This document shows positions 26,098 through 35,263 of a stretch of 64,000 nucleotides of DNA, in pieces; the first letter of the stretch is position 1; each line of letters opens with the position of its first letter. The notes under the pieces are model-generated. The model searched no databases. It had not been told where the DNA came from and saw only the letters and a program-made list of their open reading frames with translations. A program made the position numbers and the translations under genes. The DNA lies in the NCBI GenBank assembly GCA_018665815.1, contig JABJBP010000071.1:1-64000 (forward strand). The letters run 5' to 3'. This stretch comes from Rhodospirillaceae bacterium. GTDB lineage: Bacteria; Pseudomonadota; Alphaproteobacteria; Rhodospirillales; Casp-alpha2.

Positions 26098-26823
26098 ATG
26101 GCACGTGTTGCACTGGTTACCGGCGGGACCCGAGGTATCGGCCGCGCCATTTCTGAAGGACTGAAGGAAGCGGGCTACACGGTCGCCGCCAGCTACGCCG
26201 GCAACGACGAAGCCGCCGCGGCCTTCAAGGAAGAAACCGGCATTGACGTCTACAAGTTCGACGTCGGTAATTTCGACGCCTGCGCCGCCGCAATCGCACA
26301 GATCAAAGCGGATCATGATGCCATTGAGGTGTTGGTCAACAACGCCGGCATTACCCGCGACAAGCCTCTCCATAAGATGGAAAAGGCGCATTGGGATGCC
26401 GTCATCAACACCAACCTGAATGGCCTGTTCAACATGTGCCGCAACGTCATCGACGACATGCGCGGTGCCGGTTTTGGACGGATTATCTCGATCAGTTCGA
26501 TCAACGGCCAGAAAGGCCAGTTCGGGCAGACCAACTATGCGGCGGCGAAAGCCGGCGACTTGGGCTTCACCAAGGCCTTGGCGCTGGAAACAGCGTCCAA
26601 GGGCATTACGGTGAATGCTATCGCACCGGGCTACATTGCCACCGAAATGGTCATGGCGGTGCCGGAAGACGTTCTGAACAACGTCATCATTCCGCAAATC
26701 CCCGTCGGTCGTTTGGGCCAGCCTGAGGAAATTGCGCGCTGTGTGACCTTCCTGGCTTCCGACGACGCTGGGCTGATCACCGGCTCGACCCTCACGGCGA
26801 ACGGCGGCCAATACATGGTCTAG
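26098..26823 (+). CDS. phaB: Acetoacetyl-CoA reductase
   Basis: A 241-residue short-chain dehydrogenase that reduces acetoacetyl-CoA to (R)-3-hydroxybutyryl-CoA with NADPH. The cofactor loop is TGGTRGIG (8-15), NNAGITRD follows, the catalytic Ser is in ISISSING and the YxxxK pair in TNYAAAKAG. The C-terminal TGSTLTANGGQYM is the usual end of PhaB. AGGGAGGA precedes the ATG. The operon ends at the terminator 26852-26886. Confidence 0.96.
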   Translation: MARVALVTGGTRGIGRAISEGLKEAGYTVAASYAGNDEAAAAFKEETGIDVYKFDVGNFDACAAAIAQIKADHDAIEVLVNNAGITRDKPLHKMEKAHWDAVINTNLNGLFNMCRNVIDDMRGAGFGRIISISSINGQKGQFGQTNYAAAKAGDLGFTKALALETASKGITVNAIAPGYIATEMVMAVPEDVLNNVIIPQIPVGRLGQPEEIARCVTFLASDDAGLITGSTLTANGGQYMV

Positions 26824-26851
26824 CGCTGAGCATTCAATACGCTTACATTTA

Positions 26852-26886
26852 GGGCCTCTCCGGTTTGGAGAGGCCCTTTTTGTTTT
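26852..26886 (+). terminator. Rho-independent terminator of phaAB
   Basis: A ten-base perfect stem (GGGCCTCTCC/GGAGAGGCCC) with a GGTTT loop is followed by TTTTTGTTTT, 28 bases after the phaB stop. It is the strongest terminator in the window. Confidence 0.93.
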
Positions 26887-26898
26887 AAGGAGCGTGCT

Positions 26899-27897
26899 TT
26901 GCGAAAATTTTTCATATTGCTCGCAGGATTGCTGAGCGCTTTGCCGAACGGCGCCAAAGCCCTTGAAGTGACAGCACACCGGATCGTTGCCGAGGCCGTC
27001 GCCCCTGAAACTGCCCTAAACTGGATGACGTTGCGCGTGCGTGACGGTGTCGTCCGAGTGATTGCTGACCGGGGCAATTTCAAAGCGATACGAACACCCG
27101 TCATGGAGAAGCACGACATGCCTGAAGGGGTGCTGCCGGACTCAGGGTTTACCATCGGCACCCGCAATATCCGCAACGCCTGGCTGACTCTGCCAACCCG
27201 GTGTTACCGCCATGGCGCGCTGGGTGACTCCATCGAGGCCGGTGGCCTCTCCGCGACCTTGGGCTTGGGCCGAAAGTCCGATCTGGTTCTTGATCAAAAC
27301 AGCGTCTTCGAAGACCGCATACCGCGTCTCGCTGATATGGACGGCGACGGCACGGATGAGATTTTGGTGGTGCGGTCATTTTTGGACGCCGGCGCGGCAC
27401 TAACATTGATCACGGCAAAAGGCGGTCGGCTGGCGATTGCCGCCAGCGCCGAACCCATCGGCATGGCCAACCGCTGGCTCAATCCTGTCGGTGCGGCGGA
27501 TTTCGACGGCGACGGTCGCATGAAAGCCGCCGTCGTCATCACGCCGCATATCGGCGGCACCCTGCAGCTTTATGAATGGAAAGGCGACAAACTGGTCGGC
27601 GACCATAGCGCCTACGGATTTTCCAATCATTCCATCGGATCGCGGGAACTGGGTCTGTCGACGATCACCGATTTGAACGCAGACGGCATCACCGACATGA
27701 TTGTACCGGACGCCGGCCGTGGGTATCTGATTGGTCTGACGTTCGCTGGCGGCGCCTATAAAGAACTGTTCCGTCATCAAATGGAAGGCCGCTTGGCGAC
27801 CAATGTCGTTGCCGGCGACCTCGACGGTGACGGGCGCCCGGAAATTGCCTATGGCACCGGAGACGGCAAGGTGAGCATTCTCACCGTCCGCCCATGA
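26899..27897 (+). CDS. Exported FG-GAP/VCBS repeat protein
   Basis: A 332-residue protein with a signal peptide (FFILLAGLLSALPNGAKA) and at least three calcium-binding Asp-rich FG-GAP loops: DMDGDGTDE, DFDGDGR and DLDGDGRPE, plus a weaker DLNADGITD, consistent with a beta-propeller. Translation starts at TTG 26899 because AAGGAG ends six bases upstream; no ATG occurs near. Its function is unknown. The stop overlaps the transporter start as ATGA. Confidence 0.85.
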   Translation: MRKFFILLAGLLSALPNGAKALEVTAHRIVAEAVAPETALNWMTLRVRDGVVRVIADRGNFKAIRTPVMEKHDMPEGVLPDSGFTIGTRNIRNAWLTLPTRCYRHGALGDSIEAGGLSATLGLGRKSDLVLDQNSVFEDRIPRLADMDGDGTDEILVVRSFLDAGAALTLITAKGGRLAIAASAEPIGMANRWLNPVGAADFDGDGRMKAAVVITPHIGGTLQLYEWKGDKLVGDHSAYGFSNHSIGSRELGLSTITDLNADGITDMIVPDAGRGYLIGLTFAGGAYKELFRHQMEGRLATNVVAGDLDGDGRPEIAYGTGDGKVSILTVRP

Positions 27898-28781
27898 GCC
27901 CACCAAATAAGCGCACTGCCACCCTGATCGGCAGCACGGCCATCCTCATGTGGGGATTGCTGGCGCTGTTCACAACGCTTACCGGTAAAGTCCCGCCGTT
28001 CCTGTTGGCGGCGCTGGCTTTCGGCACCGCGACCGCCTTGATTGCGGCAAAGTGGTTGGTCCGCCGTGAAAATGTCATCACTCACTTAAAACAGCCCCTG
28101 GGCGCTTGGGCCGTTGGGGTTATCGGGCTGTTCGGCTATCACTTTTTTTATTTCATGGCACTCAGGAACGCGCCGCCGGTGGAAGCCGGATTGATTGCCT
28201 ATATGTGGCCGTTGCTGATTGTCCTGTTTTCCGCCCTGCTGCCGGGTGAACGCCTGCGCTGGTTTCATTTGGCCGGCACGCTCGCGGGGCTGGCTGGCGC
28301 GGTGCTGTTGATCACCGGCGGCCAGGGGTTGGCGGGGTTCAAATCGGAATTCACCTTGGGTTACGTCATGGCAGTTTGCTGCGCACTGACATGGTCCAGC
28401 TATTCCGTTATCAACCGGCGTTTCGGTCACGTTCCCACGGACACGGTCGGCGGATTTTGCGCGGCTACGGCAGTCCTGGCCGCACTTTGCCACATGGCCT
28501 TCGAAACCACCGTGTGGCCCGCCGACACAGGCGAGTGGATCGCCGTGCTGGGCCTCGGCCTGTTGCCGGTGGGCTTGGCGTTCTTTGCCTGGGACCATGG
28601 CACCAAACACGGCGACATCCGCGTCCTCGGCGCCTTCGCCTATGCGGCACCCCTGCTGTCGACGGTGATCTTGATTTCATTTGGCAAGGGCGAGGCGACA
28701 TGGGCCGTGGCGGCGGGATGCGTACTGATCGTCGGCGGCGCGGTGCTGGCCGCCAAGGAGATGCTGTTTCCTAAAACTTAG
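27894..28781 (+). CDS. EamA/DMT-superfamily transporter
   Basis: A 295-residue protein with about ten membrane helices and two EamA repeats. ILMWGLLALFT at the N-terminus, YMWPLLIVLFSALLPGE in the first repeat and YAAPLLSTVIL in the second resemble YddG-type exporters of aromatic amino acids and other metabolites. It is coupled to the FG-GAP protein by four-base overlap. Its stop overlaps the convergent TPR-gene remnant by four bases. Confidence 0.88.
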   Translation: MSPPNKRTATLIGSTAILMWGLLALFTTLTGKVPPFLLAALAFGTATALIAAKWLVRRENVITHLKQPLGAWAVGVIGLFGYHFFYFMALRNAPPVEAGLIAYMWPLLIVLFSALLPGERLRWFHLAGTLAGLAGAVLLITGGQGLAGFKSEFTLGYVMAVCCALTWSSYSVINRRFGHVPTDTVGGFCAATAVLAALCHMAFETTVWPADTGEWIAVLGLGLLPVGLAFFAWDHGTKHGDIRVLGAFAYAAPLLSTVILISFGKGEATWAVAAGCVLIVGGAVLAAKEMLFPKT

Positions 28782-29427
28782 GCGGCACGGCGCACCAACG
28801 CCGAGATAACATCGACAACCATATTCGGCCAATCGCCCAACGTATCTTGGCGAAACAACCGCATGGTCGGGTACCACGGCGTGTCATTGCGATCTTTGAG
28901 CCAGCGCCAGTCGGCATCGGCGGACAACATCACCCAGGTTTCCGCCCCCATCGCGCCCGAAAGATGCGCCACCGACGTGCAAATACTGATCACCAAATCC
29001 AACTGCCCAATGAGCCCCGCCATGGCGACAAAATCCGACATCACCGGACGCAGATCATGGAGTTTGCCGGACAGACCGGCAGCGTCAATCTGATCGCCGG
29101 CCGGTCCATGCTGCAGGCTGTAGAAAGTGCACCGAGACACATCCAATAGGGGTCGTAGGACATCGAGGTCCATTGAGCGGCGAAGATCACTGGGATTGGC
29201 GGGACTGCCGGCCCAGGCCAACCCGACCTTAAACCCGGCGCCGTCCGGCAATGCCGGCCTGTCCGACGGCGCGGTGATATAGGGAATGTCGGCGGGCACC
29301 GTATCAGGCTCGGTGCCAAAGACACCCGGCAAACTGAGCAGCGGCAAATGCACATCGAACGCCGGCAGATCGGCACCCTGTTCAACGAACTCATCTACGC
29401 CAGCGGTGCCTGACTTTCGAGCACGAC
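28778..29427 (-). pseudogene. C-terminal (GT9-like) part of a frameshifted TPR-glycosyltransferase
   Basis: This frame begins without a convincing start and encodes the second half of a TPR-GT9-like protein: GVDEFVEQGADLPAF, then HLPLLSLPGVFGT, VGLAWAGSP and VISICTSVAHLSGAMGAETW, the heptosyltransferase-like nucleotide-sugar half. In relatives this follows directly on the TPR half in one reading frame. Here the two halves are out of phase and several residues expected at the join are missing, so a frame-changing deletion near 29397-29425 is likely. It could also be an assembly error. Confidence 0.7.
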
Positions 29428-30309
29428 CCTGCCTACACGTTCCGCGGCCAATGGCGCATAGCGGATAAACTGCATCGTGTCGCCCATGCACTGCTCGGCA
29501 TGCAACAAAAGCGTTTGATCGGGCCGGTCCGCACCATCCCATTGCTGCTGCGCGAAACCGCGCTGAAAGGGGCCCATCTGCCGAGTTTGCCAGCGCCGCT
29601 CATAATCCGGCCAACCCTCGCTCCAACGGCCTTCGCACAAGGCCAACAAGCCACGATTGAAGTATGGATCTGGAAATTCCGGATTGATTGCGATGGCGGC
29701 ATCGTAAGCGGCGCGGGCCTCGGCGCCGCGGGCCAGGCCACACAACACATTACCGCGGCCGTTGTGCGCCTCCTCCGTGCTTGGCAACTGGGCCAGTACG
29801 CGATCAAATCCCTTAAGCGCCGCGTCCAAATCGCCTTGCGCCAGATAGAGTTCCGCACGCGCATTGCCCACATCAACACGGCCCGGCTCAAGCGCTTCGG
29901 CGCATGCGCATGCTTCCAGGGCCTCGGCAAATTCGCCAGCACCCGTACAAAGCAGTGCCAAGCCCACCCAGGCGGTGACGATTTCGGGCTTCAATTCAAC
30001 CGCGCGCTTTAATGCCTTCATCGCCTCGACGGTTCGGCCCTGGGCTTCGGCAGCGGCCCCAAGTATGGTGTGCGCCTCGGCCATGTCGGGATTGGCGACG
30101 ACTGCCCGCTCGGCAACCTCGGCAGCGGCGTCCAGCCGGCCTTGGCGCCACAACACACTGGCCAGATTAACATTGATACCACCATGGTCGGGGAATTGGG
30201 CGCGCAAGGCTTCCCATGCCCGTTCCGCTTCGGCCAAGCGTCCCGACTGTTGCAGTTCAAGCGCCGTCTGAAACGCCCGCTTGGCGTCTTCGTTGCTGTT
30301 GTCGCTCAC
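29395..30309 (-). CDS. Tetratricopeptide-repeat protein, truncated N-terminal half
   Basis: A 304-residue product made of about six TPR helical pairs (repeated A-x3-Y/L-x3-A-x2-P patterns up to about residue 215), then RGLLALCEGRWSEGWPDYERRW and LLLHAEQCMGDTMQFIRY, which in relatives leads into a GT9-like glycosyltransferase. It stops at a TAG just after VVLESQAPLA. The downstream half continues in another frame. The GTG start overlaps the cupin stop as GTGA, so the pair was or is an operon. Complete relatives are thought to glycosylate surface components; the truncated protein may lack activity. Confidence 0.75.
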   Translation of the reverse strand: MSDNSNEDAKRAFQTALELQQSGRLAEAERAWEALRAQFPDHGGINVNLASVLWRQGRLDAAAEVAERAVVANPDMAEAHTILGAAAEAQGRTVEAMKALKRAVELKPEIVTAWVGLALLCTGAGEFAEALEACACAEALEPGRVDVGNARAELYLAQGDLDAALKGFDRVLAQLPSTEEAHNGRGNVLCGLARGAEARAAYDAAIAINPEFPDPYFNRGLLALCEGRWSEGWPDYERRWQTRQMGPFQRGFAQQQWDGADRPDQTLLLHAEQCMGDTMQFIRYAPLAAERVGRVVLESQAPLA

Positions 30310-30731
30310 CGGTCCGCACCAGGCGCCCAGCCGTCCGGCGCCATCTCGAAGGTGTCGAATGAAAACGCCGGCGCAACGGTGCAGCCGACCAAGGACCACG
30401 CACCCAGCGGCCGCGCCGCTTGCCAAGCACCGGACGGAACGACATGACAGGGCTGCTCACCGGCCACAAGGTTCGTACCAAGCGCCAATGTGTCGGTTTC
30501 CCGGCCGTCATCGCTGATCATCAAATTCATCGCCGCGCCGGCATGGTGATGCCAGATTTCAAGTTGCTCGATCCGGTGCCAATGCGATCTCTCGCCGGCT
30601 GCCAGCAAAAAATAAATAGTCGTCGCGTCATCACTACGGAAAATTTCACGGTAATGACCGCCTTCCGGGTGCGGCGCCAATCCCAGCATATCGATCACCG
30701 CATCGGCATTCAGCTCATCAATTTCAGCCAC
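30306..30731 (-). CDS. Cupin_5 (DUF985) family protein
   Basis: A 141-residue single-domain cupin. PHPEGGHYRE at the N-terminus, FLLAAGERSHWHRIEQLEIWHHHAG with metal-ligand histidines and the VPSGAWQAARP loop are hallmarks of DUF985 proteins. Their reaction is not established. It starts at GTG 30731 and is coupled to the TPR gene. About 17 bases separate it from the upstream GST gene on the same strand. Confidence 0.88.
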   Translation of the reverse strand: MAEIDELNADAVIDMLGLAPHPEGGHYREIFRSDDATTIYFLLAAGERSHWHRIEQLEIWHHHAGAAMNLMISDDGRETDTLALGTNLVAGEQPCHVVPSGAWQAARPLGAWSLVGCTVAPAFSFDTFEMAPDGWAPGADR

Positions 30732-30748
30732 CGTGACGCCCCTAACAT

Positions 30749-31357
30749 TTACTTCGCATCCTCGGGCATCGTATCACGCATGGACGGGCGCTCGGAAAAT
30801 GTCATGTACCAGTCAGTCAGGGCCGGGCGGTCATCGCGCCAACTCATTTCGGGCATCCGGAAATCCATGTATCCCATGGCTACACCCAATGTAATGGTCG
30901 CAATATTGGGATTTTCGGAAAAGGCCGGAACTTCTTTCTCGAACGCGTCCAATGCGGCGTTAATGGCGCGCACCTGATGGCGCATCAAACTTTCGGAACG
31001 CTTTGCCGCATCGCGTATGCCTTCACGGCGCCGAATCCAGACCGCATCAATAATCCCGTTCGCCTGGGCATGCTGGCGCAGCACGTCCCAGCGTTCCGGG
31101 CCATAGCCCGGAAACAGGCGGCTGTCTTCATTGATGTTGTCGAGAAACTCGCAAATCACCACGGAATCGAACAACACGTCACCGTTTTTCAGCCGCATGG
31201 CCGGCACTTTGCCCAACGGATTGGCATCGCGAATTCCAGATTCCTTGTCCCGGATATCGGTATCGACCCGTTCAATCAACTCATCGACGCCGGCCTCGAT
31301 GGCACAGACGCAGACTTTGCGGACGTAGGGTGAACTGGGCATGTAGTGTAGCTGCAT
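30749..31357 (-). CDS. Glutathione S-transferase family protein
   Basis: A 202-residue GST with an N-terminal thioredoxin-like domain (SSPYVRKV, NPLGKVPAMRL, the FDSVVICEFLD glutathione-binding segment) and an all-helical C-terminal domain. The start at 31357 follows a GGAG site; the open frame runs far upstream but has no family sequence there. The substrate is not predictable. It precedes the cupin and TPR genes and may be co-transcribed with them. Confidence 0.9.
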   Translation of the reverse strand: MQLHYMPSSPYVRKVCVCAIEAGVDELIERVDTDIRDKESGIRDANPLGKVPAMRLKNGDVLFDSVVICEFLDNINEDSRLFPGYGPERWDVLRQHAQANGIIDAVWIRRREGIRDAAKRSESLMRHQVRAINAALDAFEKEVPAFSENPNIATITLGVAMGYMDFRMPEMSWRDDRPALTDWYMTFSERPSMRDTMPEDAK

Positions 31358-31495
31358 CGGGGTCTCCTGGTCGGTGATCATCGGTTGATTGAATTGCGCG
31401 GGCGGCATCCTAACATCCCCAAACCATTGGCGCATGCACGACCTCGCCCGGCATGAATTCGTGTCAATCGGACACGCGCCCTGTATGCTCGCGCC

Positions 31496-32233
31496 ATGTG
31501 GCATGACGTGGTTGATACGCGTGATTTTTACGGCTCTGCGCTGGGACAAACGGCGCGGCGGATGATCCGCCGCAAGCTTCGCGACCAGTGGCCGGATGTG
31601 AGCGGGCAATCGGTGCTGGGGCTGGGATATGCGGTGCCTTATCTTGGTACTTTCCGAAACGAAGCCTTGCGCATCGCCGCCGCCATGCCGGCTAGTCAGG
31701 GTGTATTGCATTGGCCGCGCGATGAGCCGGGCCAAACGGCGCTGGTCGATGAATTGGAGCTGCCCTTCGACGATCTGGCCTTCGACCGGGTTTTGCTGGT
31801 CCACGCGTTGGAATACGCCGAACAGGTGCGGCCCCTGCTGCGCGAAATTTGGCGGGTTTTGGCCGGCAGCGGCCGATTGATCGTCGTGGTGCCGAACCGG
31901 CGCGGGCTCTGGGCCCGATTTGAACGTACGCCATTTGGTCACGGCCTGCCTTATTCGGCGCGCCAGATCTCGATGACGCTTCGCGACAATATGTTCACAC
32001 CCTTGCAGATTGATCGTGCGCTTTTCGTGCCCCCCATGCGGGGCCGCGTGGTACTTTCGACGGCGGCGGCGATGGAAAAGATCGGCCGCGCCAGTTTCAA
32101 GACTTTCGGCGGGGTCATTGTCGCTGAAGCTGTAAAACAGATATACGCCGCGCCGCCCGTGACCGAACGCAGCCGGATTAAGCGCTATCTTCCGGTCCCG
32201 GGACATACATCGCACACGTCTTCGAGGCGGTAA
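31496..32233 (+). CDS. Class I SAM-dependent methyltransferase
   Basis: A 245-residue methyltransferase-like protein. The SAM loop is VLGLGYAVPYLG (about 41-52), the acidic strand and post-II segment are FDRVLLVHALEYAE and GSGRLIVVVPNRRG. Alphaproteobacteria carry relatives of unknown target, often beside metallo-hydrolase genes. No signal peptide. It is a single gene divergent from the GST. Confidence 0.8.
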   Translation: MWHDVVDTRDFYGSALGQTARRMIRRKLRDQWPDVSGQSVLGLGYAVPYLGTFRNEALRIAAAMPASQGVLHWPRDEPGQTALVDELELPFDDLAFDRVLLVHALEYAEQVRPLLREIWRVLAGSGRLIVVVPNRRGLWARFERTPFGHGLPYSARQISMTLRDNMFTPLQIDRALFVPPMRGRVVLSTAAAMEKIGRASFKTFGGVIVAEAVKQIYAAPPVTERSRIKRYLPVPGHTSHTSSRR

Positions 32234-32377
32234 TGGGCGGGCAAATATTGATGAAGAAGCCAAGGTTTTCTTTGATTTTGGCGAGCCATCCCATTATCAC
32301 TGCCATCCCATTGGTTCGTCGTGACTTTTTAGGTTCGATCAACCAACTGAAATGCGGATGGACACGCGGACAAGCAC

Positions 32378-33277
32378 ATGGCCGACGATAAAGAAAAACT
32401 GCTGGCGCTGCGCAATGAGATCGATGCCATCGACCGTACCATGCATGAATTGATCATGCGCCGGACGAAGGTTGTGGAAAGCGTGCGCACGGTGAAAAAG
32501 GACTCAAACGTCAAAATTCGTCCGTCGCGCGAAGCGGACATCCTGTACCGCCTGATGGCCGAGCATCGGGGGCCTTTTCCAAAGCGCGAACTTGCCCGAA
32601 TTTGGCGCGAGCTGATCGTCGCCACGCTGAGCTTCGAAGGCCCGTTCTCGGTTGCCGTCCATCACCCGGAAGATTGCCCCGATTATTGGGAATTGGCGCG
32701 TGATCATTTCGGCACGTTCACGACCATGCAACGCCATACCTCGGCGCGCGCCGTTGTCGAAGCGGTGCGCGAACAGACCTCAACCGTCGGCGTCCTGGCG
32801 TTTCCTGACCATGAACAAACCGAGCCTTGGTGGCGTTTCTTAGTCAGCGAGGCGCCGGAAACACCAAAGGTGATTGCACGTCTGCCGTTTATTCCAGGTG
32901 GCCAGGTTCACAACCGCGACGCCGACGCCCTGGTCATTTGTCCCGTTGAACAGGAAGAAACGGGCCGCGATCGTTCGTTTCTGGCGATTGAGTCGGAAGA
33001 AGATATCGGCTACCCGGCCATTGAGCGGGTGCTCACGGAAGCTGGGTTTTCAGCTACCTTCCACCAACTTTGGCACGACCCTAACCGGCCGCCGGGCTGG
33101 ACCTATCTGGTTGAAGTGTTCGGATTTATCAACGTTGGTGGGCGCCCCTTGCAGCGGCTCCATGACGGCCTGGGCACGCGAATTACGCGGATCATTCAAC
33201 TCGGCGGCTATGGCACGCCCTTGAGCGATCAGGATATGGCGCCGGCCCCGGATTTCGACAATGGGGACGACGCATGA
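32378..33277 (+). CDS. Chorismate mutase with C-terminal prephenate-dehydratase-like region
   Basis: A 299-residue protein whose N-terminal 85 residues are an AroQ-type chorismate mutase (LRNEIDAIDRTMHELIMRR, VRTVKKDSN, then the RPSREADIL segment). The rest resembles a degenerate prephenate-dehydratase/ACT arrangement, as in several alphaproteobacterial mutases, without a clear catalytic TRF motif. It makes prephenate for tyrosine or phenylalanine. The stop overlaps the hisC start as ATGA, tying it to the aminotransferase and dehydrogenase that follow. Confidence 0.87.
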   Translation: MADDKEKLLALRNEIDAIDRTMHELIMRRTKVVESVRTVKKDSNVKIRPSREADILYRLMAEHRGPFPKRELARIWRELIVATLSFEGPFSVAVHHPEDCPDYWELARDHFGTFTTMQRHTSARAVVEAVREQTSTVGVLAFPDHEQTEPWWRFLVSEAPETPKVIARLPFIPGGQVHNRDADALVICPVEQEETGRDRSFLAIESEEDIGYPAIERVLTEAGFSATFHQLWHDPNRPPGWTYLVEVFGFINVGGRPLQRLHDGLGTRITRIIQLGGYGTPLSDQDMAPAPDFDNGDDA

Positions 33278-34371
33278 GCGCGCCCAATCCACAGCCCGGG
33301 ATCATGGATATCGCGCCCTACGTCGGCGGCGAGTCGGATATCGACGGTGCCCAGAAAATCATCAAACTCAGCTCAAACGAGAGTGCACTCGGCCCCAGCC
33401 CCGACGCCGCCAATGCCTTTGCCGACCTCAAGGCTGAGTTGCACCGCTACCCGGACGGGGATTGCCGCGAATTGCGCGACGCCATCGCAGAAGTCCACGG
33501 GGTCGATCCGACACGCGTTATTTGCGGCGCCGGTTCCGATGAAATCATCAGCTTGCTATGCCAAGCCTATGCTGGCCCTGGCGACGAGGTTCTTTACAGC
33601 CGCCATGGTTTTCTGATGTATCCGATCTCGGCGCAAAGTGTCGGGGCGACGCCACTCCACGCGCCGGAAACCGATCTCACTGCCGATGTTGATGCCCTGT
33701 TGGATGCCGTGACCGAGCGCACTCGGATGGTCTTTCTAGCCAATCCGAACAATCCGACCGGGACCTACCTGCCGGCGCCGGAAGTCGCACGCCTGCACGC
33801 CGGGCTAAGAGACGACATCTTGCTGGTCATCGATGCAGCTTATGCGGAGTACGTTGGTCGCGAAGATTACACGGCCGGCGTCGAGCTTGTTGAGACGTCT
33901 AGCAACGTCGTCATGACACGGACTTTTTCAAAAATTTATGGCCTTGGCGGCATGCGGCTGGGTTGGGGATATGGCCCACCGGGCGTGGTCGATGTGCTGA
34001 ACCGTATTCGCGGGCCTTTCAATGCTGGTGCTGCGGCCCAGGCCGCCGGTGTCGCTGCCGTCCGTGATCTGGCGTTCACGAAGCGTGTGCGTGATCACAA
34101 TGACACCTGGCTGCCCTGGACCCGCGACAGGCTGCGTGAGTTAGGCTTGTCAGTCACCGATAGCGTCGGAAATTTTTTGCTGGTCTGTTTTGGCGATCAT
34201 CCAGATCACGGCGCCAAAGCGGCGGAAAAATTCCTCAAACAGAACGCGATCATCGTCCGAATGATGGCCGGTTACGGCCTGCCCGATTGCCTGCGGATCA
34301 CGGTCGGCACAGAAAACGAAATGCGCAGCGTCGTCGACGCCCTGTCCCGGTTCTTAGGGAAGAATGCGTGA
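33274..34371 (+). CDS. hisC: Histidinol-phosphate/aromatic aminotransferase
   Basis: A 365-residue PLP aminotransferase of class I/II. The N-terminal KLSSNESALGPSP, NPNNPTGTYLP and the Schiff-base Lys220 in TFSKIYGLGGMRLGWGYG are HisC-like. Its place between chorismate mutase and prephenate dehydrogenase suggests it works mainly as the aromatic (tyrosine/phenylalanine) aminotransferase, as in other alphaproteobacteria; it might also serve histidine synthesis. It overlaps both neighbours. Confidence 0.92.
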   Translation: MSAPNPQPGIMDIAPYVGGESDIDGAQKIIKLSSNESALGPSPDAANAFADLKAELHRYPDGDCRELRDAIAEVHGVDPTRVICGAGSDEIISLLCQAYAGPGDEVLYSRHGFLMYPISAQSVGATPLHAPETDLTADVDALLDAVTERTRMVFLANPNNPTGTYLPAPEVARLHAGLRDDILLVIDAAYAEYVGREDYTAGVELVETSSNVVMTRTFSKIYGLGGMRLGWGYGPPGVVDVLNRIRGPFNAGAAAQAAGVAAVRDLAFTKRVRDHNDTWLPWTRDRLRELGLSVTDSVGNFLLVCFGDHPDHGAKAAEKFLKQNAIIVRMMAGYGLPDCLRITVGTENEMRSVVDALSRFLGKNA

Positions 34372-35255
34372 TGGCCGATCCCTTGTTCCAACGCATCGCA
34401 CTATTGGGTATCGGGCTGATCGGCTCGTCGCTCGCCCACGTGATCCGCCGCGAGAACCTGGCCGGCCATGTCGCGATCTACACGCGCAGCGCTGAGACCT
34501 TGGCAAAAGCAGAACAATTGGGGCTGGGCGACAGCTACCATGCCCGTCCGGCAGACGCCGCTGCCGATGCCGATTTAGTGATTTTTTGCGCACCCTTGGG
34601 TGCCAACGCAAGTCTGGCCGAAGCCATCGGGGCGTCGCTGAAAAGCGGCGCATGCATCACCGATGTGGGGTCGTGCAAGGGTTCGGTCATTCGCGATATC
34701 GGCCCGCACCTACCTGAAGGCGTGTCCCTGGTGCCGGCCCACCCGGTTGCCGGGACCGAGCATTCCGGCCCCGAATCAGGCTTTGCGGAATTGTTCGATG
34801 GCCGCTGGTGTATCCTGACGCCGGCGCCGGAAACCGACGAGGATGCCGTCTCAATAGTCACCGAGTTTTGGTGCCGCGCCGGCAGCGACGTCGAGATCAT
34901 GGACGCCGATCACCACGACCGGGTCTTGGCGATTACCTCGCATCTGCCACACTTGATCGCCTACACCATCGTCGATACGGCGAGCGAACTGGAACGCGAT
35001 CTAAGAAAAGAAGTGGTCAAGTTTTCCGCCGGCGGGTTTCGCGATTTCACCCGGATCGCGGCGTCCGACCCGACCATGTGGCGCGATGTATTTTTGAATA
35101 ACCGCGAAGCCGTGTTGGATATCCTGGGGCGCTTCACCGAAGACCTGACGGCGTTGCAACGCGCGATCCGGCGCGGCGACGGCGACGCCCTGCATGACGC
35201 GTTCACCCGCACCCGAAAAATTAGGCGCGGCGTCATCGACGCCAAGCAGGCTTAG
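34371..35255 (+). CDS. tyrC: Prephenate/arogenate (cyclohexadienyl) dehydrogenase
   Basis: A 294-residue TyrA/TyrC-type NAD(P)-dependent dehydrogenase that decarboxylates prephenate or arogenate on the way to tyrosine. GIGLIGSS (about 11-18) is the Rossmann loop, CAPLGAN and DVGSCKGSV follow, PAHPVAGTEHSG carries the catalytic His and HDRVLAITSHLPHL the second His region. The ATG shares a base with the hisC stop (TGATG). The operon mutase-hisC-tyrC completes tyrosine synthesis from chorismate. Confidence 0.95.
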   Translation: MADPLFQRIALLGIGLIGSSLAHVIRRENLAGHVAIYTRSAETLAKAEQLGLGDSYHARPADAAADADLVIFCAPLGANASLAEAIGASLKSGACITDVGSCKGSVIRDIGPHLPEGVSLVPAHPVAGTEHSGPESGFAELFDGRWCILTPAPETDEDAVSIVTEFWCRAGSDVEIMDADHHDRVLAITSHLPHLIAYTIVDTASELERDLRKEVVKFSAGGFRDFTRIAASDPTMWRDVFLNNREAVLDILGRFTEDLTALQRAIRRGDGDALHDAFTRTRKIRRGVIDAKQA

Positions 35256-35263
35256 GTGCCGCC

